64,000 bases of DNA from Selenomonas sp. oral taxon 920 (GTDB lineage: Bacteria; Bacillota; Negativicutes; Selenomonadales; Selenomonadaceae), in contig NZ_CP017042.1 in the NCBI RefSeq assembly GCF_001717585.1, forward strand, positions 278,501-342,500. The letters run 5' to 3'. The notes below the pieces were generated by a model. The model saw only the letters and a program-made list of their open reading frames with translations. It made no database searches and had not been told where the DNA came from. Shown here piece after piece: positions 1 through 8,097 of the stretch (position 1 is the stretch's first letter; each line of letters opens with the position of its first letter). The position numbers and the translations under genes were made by a program.

Positions 1-342
1 TATGGGCAGGGCGTTGCGCCGGACATCCTGCCGCCCGATGTGGTGGGCGGTCATACGAATATCGTTCCGACGCTGCTCGAACTGATCGCACCCGCAGGAT
101 TTTCTTACGTCTCGATTGCGCCGCCGCTGACGGAGGGAAGTATGGGGGCGGCGTTCAACCGCGACTACTTCCTGACTGCAAATCTCATGGGAACGGTTGA
201 CGGGACACGGACGGAGCAGCTGCCGGGCGGAACTGCGGGCGATGGCTCTGCCGCCCATGAGCTTCTGCATGCACGGATGTCCATTCTGCGGACGCTCTCA
301 TGGCAGCTGATCGAACATGGCGATTCGTTGGAGGGACAATGA
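1..342 (+). CDS. C-terminal end of a sulfatase / LTA synthase-like membrane enzyme (partial)
   Basis: The frame is open from base 1, so the gene begins upstream of the window and only its last 113 residues are visible. The segment reading GGHTNIVPTLLELIAP resembles the end of the alkaline phosphatase/sulfatase fold in LTA synthase-like and phosphoethanolamine transferase-like enzymes, where a conserved His sits just before a helix of the type NIVPTLLEL. The catalytic Thr/Ser and most metal ligands would lie upstream, so the substrate cannot be told. Its TGA overlaps the ATG of the next glycosyltransferase (ATGA), which makes it part of the LPS core operon; a role in decorating lipid A or core sugars is inferred from that context only. 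Confidence 0.6.
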   Translation, partial: YGQGVAPDILPPDVVGGHTNIVPTLLELIAPAGFSYVSIAPPLTEGSMGAAFNRDYFLTANLMGTVDGTRTEQLPGGTAGDGSAAHELLHARMSILRTLSWQLIEHGDSLEGQ

Positions 343-1541
343 GCGAATATCGGAATATTCTCGTTATCAACCTCATGCATCTCGGCGATCTCATGCTTGT
401 GACGCCCGTCCTGCGCACGCTGCGGCACAATTATCCCGCCGCACGCATTACACTCCTTGCGGATCGGATTCTCGCGGACATCGTGCAGGAAAATGCACAC
501 ATCGATGAATGTCTGCTGATCGACAAGAAGGGCCGCGACCGGAGCTTCCTCGGCATCATGCGCTTTGCGCGCCGCCTGCGGGAAAGGAAATACGATCTCG
601 TCGTCAACCTGCACCGCAACGAGCGCTCCTCCGCGCTCGCGGCACTCAGCGGGGGAAAACGCATTGTGGGCTATACAAAGCCCGGCTTCTCCCTCCTGTT
701 CGATCACGTCAGCCCCGATCAGCACATGGTGATGCACGAGGTGCACTCACACTACGCGGCACTGCGTGCGGCGGGCATCATCGGGGAGATCGATGATGCA
801 GGGCTCGAGATGTGGCTGCCGCCCGCTGCCGAGGCGGAGGCGGCGCGGCTCTGGGCAGCGCATTTTGCGCCGGAGGACAAGGTGATTGCGCTCAACATCG
901 GCGCGAGCTGGCGGACGAAGCGTTGGGAGGACGGCTATTTCGCGCAGGTTGCGGATACGTACCTCGCGCGCGGCTACCATCTCGCAGTCATGGGCGGGCC
1001 GACGGATGTGGAGATGGTCGCAGCGTGCCGCGCACAGATGCGGGAGAAGGATCATCCGCATCTGCACATCTTCACGGGGCAGGTCAGTCTTGGTGTGCTC
1101 GCAGGACTTCTTCGCCGCTGCATCCTCTTCATCACAACGGACTCGGGGCCGATGCACGTCGGCGTTGCGATGAACGTGCCCGTTCTCTGTATGTTCGGCG
1201 CATCGCCGATTCCGGGTTTCTACCCCTACGACGAGAAGAGCATTTCCGTCCGCGCGCCCGTTCCGTGCCATCCCTGCCGCCTGCACGAATGTCCGCTTGC
1301 GGAGGCAGAGTATATGAAGTGCATGAAGCAGATGCCGCCCACGCTGATTTTGAAATATGCGGATCAGATGCTCGCGGAGAACGGGGAGCGTCCCGCATGC
1401 GAACTCGTGCGTCCGACGGATTTTGAGACGCGTGTGGCGGAGCAGGCGAACGGCTCATTTGCCCTTGCACCGAGGGGGGCGGCGGGACGTGTTGTCCGTC
1501 CCGTTTTGCCCGCAGGGCTCAAAGCACATGGATTTGACTGA
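339..1541 (+). CDS. Glycosyltransferase family 9 (LPS heptosyltransferase)
   Basis: This 400-residue protein belongs to the ADP-heptose:LPS heptosyltransferase family (GT9, WaaC/WaaF/WaaQ type), which adds heptose to the inner core on the cytoplasmic face of the inner membrane. The N-terminal Rossmann start NILVINLMHLGDLMLVTPVL and the C-terminal nucleotide-sugar motif DSGPMHVGVAMNVPVLCMFG are both clear. A Cys-rich stretch (PCHPCRLHECP) follows, as in many Firmicute members, and then a poorly conserved tail of about 50 residues. The start at 339 is chosen because GGAGGG lies just before it and the ATG overlaps the previous stop; a longer frame from 300 lacks this. Heptose synthesis genes follow directly. 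Which core position it modifies is unknown. Confidence 0.92.
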   Translation: MSEYRNILVINLMHLGDLMLVTPVLRTLRHNYPAARITLLADRILADIVQENAHIDECLLIDKKGRDRSFLGIMRFARRLRERKYDLVVNLHRNERSSALAALSGGKRIVGYTKPGFSLLFDHVSPDQHMVMHEVHSHYAALRAAGIIGEIDDAGLEMWLPPAAEAEAARLWAAHFAPEDKVIALNIGASWRTKRWEDGYFAQVADTYLARGYHLAVMGGPTDVEMVAACRAQMREKDHPHLHIFTGQVSLGVLAGLLRRCILFITTDSGPMHVGVAMNVPVLCMFGASPIPGFYPYDEKSISVRAPVPCHPCRLHECPLAEAEYMKCMKQMPPTLILKYADQMLAENGERPACELVRPTDFETRVAEQANGSFALAPRGAAGRVVRPVLPAGLKAHGFD

Positions 1542-1580
1542 TATCTTTTGATGGTTTCCATAACAGATAGGAGCGTTCTC

Positions 1581-2579
1581 ATGGATATGGCAAAGATCCG
1601 CGCAACGGTCGCGGAGAAGAGTGGGCGCAGCAACATCCTCGTCGTCGGCGATGTCATGCTTGACAAATACTATTCGGGTGAGGTCACGCGCATCTCGCCC
1701 GAGGCACCCGTGCCGATTACGCACGTAACGGGCACGCGCGAGACTCTCGGCGGCGCGGCAAACGTTGCGCACAACCTCGCGCTTCTCGGGACGAATGTCA
1801 GCATTGCGGGCTATGTCGGCGACGACGCACACTGCAAAAGTCTCCTCGAGAAATTTGCTGCACGCGGCATCGATTACGCGGGGCTTGTCCGTACGGAGCG
1901 CCCGACCACGACGAAGATCCGCATCATCGGCGGGCATCAGCAGATGCTGCGCCTCGACTTTGAGGATGCGAGCCCGATCGACGGCGACTACGCTGAGCAG
2001 TATCTTGCCTACATTGACCAAAAGCTGAACGAGAGCATGGACTGCGTGATCATCTCGGACTACGGCAAGGGCGCATGCACGGAGTTTGCGTGCCAGCACA
2101 TCATCCGCGCGGCGCACGACCACGGCGTGCCCGTCATCGTCGACCCGAAGGGGGCACAGTGGCTGAAGTACAAGGATGTCGACTACATCACGCCGAACAT
2201 CAAGGAAATCAACGAGATCATGCTCGAACCGATTGCGAACAACGATTTCGAGGTCGAAAAGGCGGCGCGCTACGCCATGCGCAAGTTCAGCCTGCGCAAC
2301 GTCGTTCTCACGCGCTCCTCGAAGGGGCTTTCGCTGGTCCACGGCGAGGAGGTTGTCCATATCCCGACGAAGGCGCAGGAGGTCTTTGATGTCTCCGGTG
2401 CGGGCGATACGGTGATCGCCGTGTTCGGGCTCGCACTCGCGGGCGGGCTGAAGCCGGCAGATGGCGCCTATCTCGCAAACCTCGCGGCGAGTGTTGTCGT
2501 TTCGAAACTCGGTACCTATGCGGTCAATCGGGAAGAGCTTCTTCAGGTACTTGAGCATCAGGAAGGGGTAAATGGATGA
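1581..2579 (+). CDS. rfaE1: D-glycero-beta-D-manno-heptose-7-phosphate kinase
   Basis: A PfkB-family sugar kinase of 332 residues that phosphorylates D-glycero-D-manno-heptose 7-phosphate at C1, a step in making ADP-heptose for the LPS core. Visible family marks are the early VVGDVMLDKYYSG, the heptose-kinase segment RISPEAPVPI, GGAANVAHNLALLG, and the ATP/anion-hole motif DVSGAGDTV near the C-terminus. In E. coli HldE this domain is fused to a cytidylyltransferase; here the protein ends after the kinase, so the adenylyltransferase (HldC type) must be encoded elsewhere. The start at 1581 has TAGGAG about 8 nt upstream; an upstream in-frame ATG at 1548 lacks a site. The end overlaps rfaD by ATGA. 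Confidence 0.95.
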   Translation: MDMAKIRATVAEKSGRSNILVVGDVMLDKYYSGEVTRISPEAPVPITHVTGTRETLGGAANVAHNLALLGTNVSIAGYVGDDAHCKSLLEKFAARGIDYAGLVRTERPTTTKIRIIGGHQQMLRLDFEDASPIDGDYAEQYLAYIDQKLNESMDCVIISDYGKGACTEFACQHIIRAAHDHGVPVIVDPKGAQWLKYKDVDYITPNIKEINEIMLEPIANNDFEVEKAARYAMRKFSLRNVVLTRSSKGLSLVHGEEVVHIPTKAQEVFDVSGAGDTVIAVFGLALAGGLKPADGAYLANLAASVVVSKLGTYAVNREELLQVLEHQEGVNG

Positions 2580-3547
2580 TTATTGTCACCGGCGGTGCCG
2601 GCTTTATCGGCAGCAATCTCGTTCACGCACTGAATGCGCGCGGGCACAGGGACATCCTCATCGTCGATGATCTTGGGGATGGCAAGAACTACAAGAATCT
2701 GCGCGGTCTGCACTTCATCGACTATCAGCAGAAGGACGACTTCCTCCACCTCATCGAGGAGGGGGATTTTGACGGCACGGACATCGATGCGATCTTTCAC
2801 GAGGGCGCGTGCTCGGACACAATGGAGTACGATGTCAACTACATGATGAAGGAGAACTACTCCTATTCCAAGGCACTCCTGCACTTTGCGATGGGTGCAC
2901 GCATCCCGTTCTTCTATGCCTCCTCCGCCTCGACCTATGGCGGCGGCAAGAACGGCTTCACCGAGGGCGGGAAATGTGAGGATGCACTTAATCCGTATGC
3001 GTTCTCGAAGCTCGCGTTCGACCGCTACGTGCGGCAGGTGATCCCAGAGGCACGCAGCCCCATTGTCGGACTGAGGTACTTCAACGTCTATGGTCCGCAG
3101 GAGCACCACAAGGGCAAGATGGCGTCGATCTTCTACCAGCTCTACCATCAGATCATGGAGACGGGTGAGGCGCGCCTCTTTCGTGGGACGGACGGGCTTG
3201 CGGACGGCGAGCAGCGCCGTGATTTCGTCTATGTCGGCGACGTGGTGCGTGTGAATCTGCACTTTTTCGAAAACGGCGGCGAGAGCGGTGTCTACAACTG
3301 CGGCACGGGAGCTGCGCACAGCTACAACGAGGCAGCACGCGCTGTCATTGCCGCGCTCGGCAAGGGGCGAATTGTCTACCGCGACTTCCCCGAGGTGCTG
3401 CGCGGCAAGTACCAGAACTACACACAGGCAGATACGACGGCACTCCTCGCTGCGGGCTACGACGGCGGCTTCACCCCGATGGAGGAGGCGGTCAAGAAGT
3501 ACTGCGACTTCCTGAATGCGGGCGGATATTTCTCCTATGCAGAATAA
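2576..3547 (+). CDS. rfaD: ADP-L-glycero-D-manno-heptose 6-epimerase
   Basis: A 323-residue extended short-chain dehydrogenase that inverts C6 of ADP-D-glycero-D-manno-heptose to give the L,D donor used by the heptosyltransferases. The NAD(P)-binding start IIVTGGAGFIGSNLVHAL, the segment FYASSASTYG and the downstream Y-x3-K (YAFSK), followed by LRYFNVYGPQEHHKG, are all typical of HldD. Length matches the family. It overlaps rfaE1 by four bases at its start and gmhB by eleven bases at its end, so the three heptose genes are translationally coupled. Confidence 0.96.
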   Translation: MIIVTGGAGFIGSNLVHALNARGHRDILIVDDLGDGKNYKNLRGLHFIDYQQKDDFLHLIEEGDFDGTDIDAIFHEGACSDTMEYDVNYMMKENYSYSKALLHFAMGARIPFFYASSASTYGGGKNGFTEGGKCEDALNPYAFSKLAFDRYVRQVIPEARSPIVGLRYFNVYGPQEHHKGKMASIFYQLYHQIMETGEARLFRGTDGLADGEQRRDFVYVGDVVRVNLHFFENGGESGVYNCGTGAAHSYNEAARAVIAALGKGRIVYRDFPEVLRGKYQNYTQADTTALLAAGYDGGFTPMEEAVKKYCDFLNAGGYFSYAE

Positions 3548-4043
3548 GGCGGTCTTCTTCGACCGCGACGGCACGCTGAACGTGGATGTGCACTATCTCC
3601 ACGATCCTGCAGATTTCGTCTGGATCGAGGGGGCGATGGATGCCATCCGCTGGGCGAATGTGCATGACTATCTCGTCGTCGTCGTCACGAATCAGAGCGG
3701 CATCGCACGCGGCTACTATGACGAGGCTGCCGTGCACCGTCTGCACGACTGGATGAATGTACAGCTTGCTGCGTACGGCGCACACATTGACGCATTCTAC
3801 TACTGTCCCCATCATGCGGAGGGGAGCGTGCCCGCTTACCGAACGATGTGTGACTGCCGCAAGCCCGCACCCGGAATGATCCTCAGGGCGATCGCAGAGC
3901 ACAATATCGACCCCGCTGCCTCCGTCCTCTTCGGTGACGCGGCGAGCGATGTCGCCGCTGCCGAGGCTGCGGGTGTGCGGGGGGTGTGCTATACAGGCGG
4001 GAGTTTGTGCGCCTGTGTACAGAGTGCATTGGAGCATCGGTGA
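3537..4043 (+). CDS. gmhB: D-glycero-beta-D-manno-heptose 1,7-bisphosphate 7-phosphatase
   Basis: A 168-residue HAD-family phosphatase that removes the C7 phosphate after the kinase step and before nucleotide activation. The catalytic FDRDGTLN (DxDxT), the second motif VVTNQSGIARG, and the GmhB zinc ligands within YYCPHH and CDCRKPAPGM are visible, followed by the acidic motif FGDAASDV. The ATG at 3537 lies inside the end of rfaD; an in-frame ATG at 3516 would add seven unrelated residues. With rfaE1 and rfaD it gives most of the ADP-L,D-heptose route; the isomerase GmhA and the nucleotidyltransferase are not in the window. Confidence 0.95.
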   Translation: MQNKAVFFDRDGTLNVDVHYLHDPADFVWIEGAMDAIRWANVHDYLVVVVTNQSGIARGYYDEAAVHRLHDWMNVQLAAYGAHIDAFYYCPHHAEGSVPAYRTMCDCRKPAPGMILRAIAEHNIDPAASVLFGDAASDVAAAEAAGVRGVCYTGGSLCACVQSALEHR

Positions 4044-4081
4044 TTTTCCATCTGCCGATCATGGAAAAGAGAGGCGATAGT

Positions 4082-4861
4082 ATGACCAGCAATCTCTCTG
4101 TGCTGATTCTGGCGAAAAACGAAGAAAAGAATATTGAGGAGTGCATCCGCAGCGTATCCTTTGCGCGGGAGGTCGTTGTCATTGACGATCACAGCACGGA
4201 CCGCACAGCCGAACTCGCACGCGGCATGGGGGCGCGTGTCGTTGCGCATGCCATGAACGGCGACTGGGGGGCGCAGCAGACGTTTGCCGTAACGCAGGCA
4301 TCGTGTGACTGGATTTATTTTCTGGATGCAGACGAGCGTGTAACGGCGGGGCTTGCAAAGCGCATCGCGGAGATTGTCGTCGCCGATGACCGCCGCTGTG
4401 CCTATGCGAACGCGCGTCTGAGCTATCTGTGGGAGCAGCCGATTCGGCACGGAGGCTGGTTCCCGGACTATGTCGTGCGGCTTCTGCCGCGCGAGGGGAC
4501 GACCGTGGAGGGGCTCGTACACCCGAAGATCTGCCATCCCTATCGGGAGATCAAGCTGCCGCACAAATACTGCCTGATTCACTACACATATCGGGATTGG
4601 GAGCACTATTTCAACAAGATGAATGTCTACAGTACACTTGCCGCGCAGAAACTCCACGATGCGGGGAAAACAGCATATTTTATCAACATCCTGCTGCACC
4701 CCCTGTGGGCTTGGTTTCGCATGTATATCCTGCGCGGCGGCTTTATGGATGGACGCATCGGCTTTGTGCTCGCCGCGTTTCATTTCTTTTACACCATGTC
4801 GAAATATACGAAGTTCTACTATCTTGGGAAAAGCAATCGGCATACGGGGGCGCTTTCATGA
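4082..4861 (+). CDS. Glycosyltransferase family 2 (WaaE/KdtX-like LPS core transferase)
   Basis: A 259-residue GT-A fold glycosyltransferase. The N-terminus SVLILAKNEEKNIEECIRSV, the VVIDDHSTDRT segment and the DxD-type motif YFLDADERV are the usual nucleotide-sugar and metal binding elements. The central VRLLPREG...GLVHPKI and the C-terminal region rich in aromatic residues match the WaaE/KdtX branch, which adds glucose to the first heptose of the core. No long transmembrane segment is evident, although the region around residues 200-235 is amphipathic and may touch the membrane. The start at 4082 is preferred over the upstream frame from 3986, which would overlap gmhB. It ends in an ATGA overlap with the next gene. 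Confidence 0.88.
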   Translation: MTSNLSVLILAKNEEKNIEECIRSVSFAREVVVIDDHSTDRTAELARGMGARVVAHAMNGDWGAQQTFAVTQASCDWIYFLDADERVTAGLAKRIAEIVVADDRRCAYANARLSYLWEQPIRHGGWFPDYVVRLLPREGTTVEGLVHPKICHPYREIKLPHKYCLIHYTYRDWEHYFNKMNVYSTLAAQKLHDAGKTAYFINILLHPLWAWFRMYILRGGFMDGRIGFVLAAFHFFYTMSKYTKFYYLGKSNRHTGALS

Positions 4862-5760
4862 TTGCAGAAATCAGCGATGTGGCACGTCGGGCGTATCGGC
4901 TTCGGAACATCAGAGAGGGGCGGCGTGCACTGATCTTCAGCGTGCGGGCAGTTCTGTATTGGAAGACGCTGCGGGAACTTTGGAGATTCTTTCAGGAAAC
5001 AGAGCTGCGCAGAGCACTCTACGCGCGCAATCCCTACCCCTTGGAGCAGGCGACGCGCGCCTTTTTTTATGCGGGCTCGACGGTGCGCACGCGCATTGAC
5101 CTCATTCGGGCGCATTATGCCTATCTCGAGCAGAAGATGAAGCCCGCGGATTTTGTGCGCCTGAGCTATGATACGGCACACGAGATCTGGCGCGCGTCCG
5201 AAACGGATATGCGGTGGAATGCCTATCTGAAATTCGAGCAGGGACAGCGCAAGGAGGGGCTTCTCTCCGTCATGATGGATGTGGACGGTACGCATCTCTA
5301 TCAGATCGTCTTCTGGATCGCGCAGCAGGATGGTCAGCCGACGCTCGTGATCGGCGCGATGCAGGGGCCGAATACGGAGGACGCGCAGGCGTTCGTCCGC
5401 GAGATGACGAAGCGCGCCCACCGTTTCCGCACGAAGAATCTTATCCTCTATATGGTGCAGGCGGTTGCGCGCGCACTTGGCGTGCAGCGTCTCTGCGCCG
5501 TATCAAATGCGGGCTACTACGCGAACAATCACATCCTCCGCGACCGCAAGCTCAAGACGGACTTCGGCGCGTTCTGGGAAGAGGCGGGCGGCTGGCAGAC
5601 GGAGGATGAGAGGTTCTACGAGCTGCCGCTGATCCTGCCGCGCAAGACGATGGAGGAGGTGCCGACGCGCAAGCGCGCGGTCTATCGGCGGCGGTTTGCG
5701 TTCCTCGATGCGGTGGATGCGGAGATTGCCGCGCGTGTGGGGGAGGTTCTGCGATCGTGA
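4858..5760 (+). CDS. VirK/YbjX family (DUF535) protein
   Basis: A 300-residue protein that resembles the DUF535 family (Shigella VirK, E. coli YbjX). Typical pieces are the N-terminal NPYPLEQATRAFFY, the middle LYQIVFWI...PTLVIGAMQGP, and NLILYMVQAVARALGVQRLCAVSN. Family members have been linked to envelope integrity, virulence-factor export and peptide resistance, but the biochemical activity is not established, so none is claimed. It sits inside the LPS core operon, with its ATG overlapping the previous stop and its own TGA overlapping the GTG start of the next heptosyltransferase. This tight coupling suggests a job linked to LPS assembly or modification. Confidence 0.82.
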   Translation: MIAEISDVARRAYRLRNIREGRRALIFSVRAVLYWKTLRELWRFFQETELRRALYARNPYPLEQATRAFFYAGSTVRTRIDLIRAHYAYLEQKMKPADFVRLSYDTAHEIWRASETDMRWNAYLKFEQGQRKEGLLSVMMDVDGTHLYQIVFWIAQQDGQPTLVIGAMQGPNTEDAQAFVREMTKRAHRFRTKNLILYMVQAVARALGVQRLCAVSNAGYYANNHILRDRKLKTDFGAFWEEAGGWQTEDERFYELPLILPRKTMEEVPTRKRAVYRRRFAFLDAVDAEIAARVGEVLRS

Positions 5761-6809
5761 GGGAGTATCATAACATTCTCGTTTACGCGATGGTGAACCT
5801 CGGTGATGTCATCCTCTTGACAAGCGCGATCGCTCTGCTCAAAAAGATCTATCCGAACGCGCGCATTACGATGCTGTCGCGCCCCATTGTGCGCGAGGTG
5901 ATCGAGCACAACCCTGTGATTGACGATGTGATCCTCTTTGACTACAAGGCAAAGCAGAACGCTGCCGGCCGGATGTGGGCGATGGTGCAGGAACTGCGTG
6001 CCCGAAAATTTGATCTTGCGATATCGTTCGACCGCAAACTTCGCACTGCACTCCTCTGCTGGCTCGCGGGGATTCCCGTACGCGTCGGTCCATCGCGTGT
6101 CCTGGACGCGCGGCCGAGCCGCGTGACGTGGCTCTATACGAATACCGTCCCGATCACGTATAATCTCGACGAAACTCTGCAGGCCGAGACGTATCAGGAG
6201 ATCATCCGCAGCTTTACGGGCAGGGAGGGGCACGAGCGTCCGATTCTGCCGTCTCCGACCGAGCAGCAGAGGGAAAAGGCAGCGGAACTTCTCTCGTCTG
6301 CTGCGGGGAAACGAAGGATTGGACTCTGCGTCAAGGGCACATTCGGTCTGAAGACGTGGCCGAAGGAGTATTTCGTGGAGGTCGTCCGCGCGCTCCACGC
6401 GCGCTATGACGCGGCGTTCTACGTGACGGGCGCACCGGGTGACCATGCCTACGCCGAGGAAGTGATTCAGGCGATCGGACTTCCTGTTGAAAACCTCTGC
6501 GGGAAGACGAATCTCATGGAACTCACGGCGCTCTATGCGCAGCTTGACCTGCTTGTCAGCGTGGATACGGGCGGTGCTCATATTGCGGCAGTGACGGGCG
6601 TTCCACTCGTGGTCATGTTCGGCTGCACCTCGCCGCGCCGCTGGCATCCAATCAGCGAGCGTGCCGCGGTATTTTCCTCGCATGAGCCGTGCTGCCCGTG
6701 CAGCTATGGGGAGACGGACTGCCCAAGCTATCCTCAGCCCGACTGCCTCTACCATGTGAAGCCCGACACGATTATTGCGGCGTGCACCGCATATTTGGAT
6801 GAGACATAA
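5757..6809 (+). CDS. Glycosyltransferase family 9 (second heptosyltransferase)
   Basis: A 350-residue GT9 enzyme, the second in the operon. It opens with NILVYAMVNLGDVILLTSAIALLKK-type sequence, has the central GLCVKGTFGLKTWPKEYF block and the donor-binding SVDTGGAHIAAVTGVPLVVMFG, then a Cys cluster (CCPCSYGETDCPSYPQPDC) that may bind metal or form disulfides. Translation starts from GTG at 5757, overlapping the TGA of the DUF535 gene. It is the last gene of the LPS operon and is followed by a strong bidirectional terminator. Having two divergent GT9 enzymes fits successive addition of heptose I and II, but the order cannot be assigned from sequence. Confidence 0.92.
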   Translation: MREYHNILVYAMVNLGDVILLTSAIALLKKIYPNARITMLSRPIVREVIEHNPVIDDVILFDYKAKQNAAGRMWAMVQELRARKFDLAISFDRKLRTALLCWLAGIPVRVGPSRVLDARPSRVTWLYTNTVPITYNLDETLQAETYQEIIRSFTGREGHERPILPSPTEQQREKAAELLSSAAGKRRIGLCVKGTFGLKTWPKEYFVEVVRALHARYDAAFYVTGAPGDHAYAEEVIQAIGLPVENLCGKTNLMELTALYAQLDLLVSVDTGGAHIAAVTGVPLVVMFGCTSPRRWHPISERAAVFSSHEPCCPCSYGETDCPSYPQPDCLYHVKPDTIIAACTAYLDET

Positions 6810-6824
6810 GGGGATATTCTGCAA

Positions 6825-6857
6825 AAAACCGCAGTGAGAGCTTCTCACTGCGGTTTT
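6825..6857. terminator. Bidirectional Rho-independent terminator
   Basis: A perfect 15-bp stem (AAAACCGCAGTGAGA with its complement) and 3-nt loop, flanked by A and T runs. It lies between the convergent LPS operon and the recombinase gene. Confidence 0.9.
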
Positions 6858-6875
6858 CATATGGATATGTGTCTG

Positions 6876-7928
6876 CTATTCTGTGTCGGCGTTCGTCGGC
6901 TGCTGGATATGCTCCACATTCATTCCCGGTGTGATGCCGCGCGTGTAGCGGCGTTCCATGCGATCGTGGACATGGGCATACTTCGCAGTGACCTTCGGGC
7001 TGCGCTGGCGCAGGGTCTCCTGCACGACGCGCAGATCCTTCGTCTCCTGATAGAGGTTTGTGCCGCAGCTGTGGCGGAAGAGATGGCACGCGTAGCCGGG
7101 CTGTTTCAGCCCCGCATCCGTCAGTGCCTTGTTGATGACGTAGCGGATGCCGACGCGCGTGATGCGTCCGCTGCGGTTGTTCGGCGAGCAGGAGATGATG
7201 GTCGGCGTGAGACGATTTTCCGGCGGGATGGCGCCGCGCGTCTCCACGTATGCCTTGAGGAGCTGAAAGGTCTCCTCGCACGGGTAGATGATCCCTGCGT
7301 GCCCCTTGCCGCGTATCTCGATGCGTCCGCGCTGCCAGTCGATGTCCTCGTCCGAGAGGCGCATGACCTCGACGACGCGCAGCCCCTCGACACCCATGAG
7401 GTAGACGATGAGGAGGTTGCGCAGGCGGCGCAGGGCGTTCTTGTCCGCCGCAAGTCCCTCGCAGATCTCCTTGATCTGGTCGACGGTGAGATATTTATAG
7501 TCCTCGTCGAGGTGCTGCGGGTTGCGCAGCTGCAGGTCGGCACAGGGGTTCTCGGCGATGAAGGAGAGCCGCTCTGCGACCTTGTAAAAGGCGCGAATCG
7601 CAGCACCCTTGATCATGAGTGTCGCGGCGCTGTAGCCCTTTGTCCGCATATCTTCCATGTAGACGCGGATCTGATAGTCATGCACGTCGTTCAGCGGATG
7701 CAGTCCCTGCTCCATGCACCAGTGGAGGAAGAGACGAATTGCGAGCTCGTATGTGTCGCGCGTGTCTGCTGTGGGCGCACCGCCCGCGATGTAGCGCGGC
7801 AGATACTCGTAGAAGTGGGTGATGAAGTACTCAGGGCTAATTGCGTCCTGCCGTACACTTGCCGTGACTTCGCCCATGCGCCGCACGCTGCCGGGGGCAG
7901 TCTCCGTTCGCCGTGCAGGAACGCCCAT
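6876..7928 (-). CDS. Tyrosine recombinase / phage-integrase family (Xer-like)
   Basis: A site-specific recombinase of about 350 residues from the ATG at 7928. An N-terminal SAM-like core-binding domain (PEYFITHFYEYLPRYI onward) is followed by the catalytic domain: Arg in GVEGLRVVEVMRL, Lys in RGKGHAG, HLFRH near residues 282-286, and the probable nucleophile Tyr in KYAHV near residue 317. The position normally His or Trp, nine residues before the Tyr, is Gln here. A TTG frame extends to 8033, but the predicted promoter lies inside that extension and no Shine-Dalgarno precedes it; GTG at 7988 is another possible start. No att-like repeat or mobile cargo is evident, so whether it acts on the chromosome, an integron-like target or nothing is unknown. 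Confidence 0.85.
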   Translation of the reverse strand: MGVPARRTETAPGSVRRMGEVTASVRQDAISPEYFITHFYEYLPRYIAGGAPTADTRDTYELAIRLFLHWCMEQGLHPLNDVHDYQIRVYMEDMRTKGYSAATLMIKGAAIRAFYKVAERLSFIAENPCADLQLRNPQHLDEDYKYLTVDQIKEICEGLAADKNALRRLRNLLIVYLMGVEGLRVVEVMRLSDEDIDWQRGRIEIRGKGHAGIIYPCEETFQLLKAYVETRGAIPPENRLTPTIISCSPNNRSGRITRVGIRYVINKALTDAGLKQPGYACHLFRHSCGTNLYQETKDLRVVQETLRQRSPKVTAKYAHVHDRMERRYTRGITPGMNVEHIQQPTNADTE

Positions 7929-8004
7929 TGCAGCACTTTCACCGCTGCGGAAGCTTTCGTTTGCAGCCAATACATCACCCGCTTTCACCTTATTTGATGA
8001 GGTG

Positions 8005-8033
8005 ATTATAGCACGTGAAGAGGAACTTAGCAA
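8005..8033 (-). promoter_or_regulatory. Promoter of the recombinase gene
   Basis: On the minus strand a -35 TTGCTA (8033-8028), 17-bp spacer and perfect -10 TATAAT (8010-8005). It argues for a start codon downstream of about 7995. Confidence 0.65.
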
Positions 8034-8052
8034 CAGGTATTAAACACATAAA

Positions 8053-8084
8053 AACCGCCGCATACACGGTGTACGCGGCGGTTC
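8053..8084 (-). terminator. Terminator of the aspA/peptidase operon
   Basis: A stem of AACCGCCGC with its complement, extended by TACAC/GTGTA around a mismatch. On the minus strand it is followed by a short T run, just after the amidohydrolase stop. Confidence 0.8.
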
Positions 8085-8097
8085 GATGCCGATCGGG

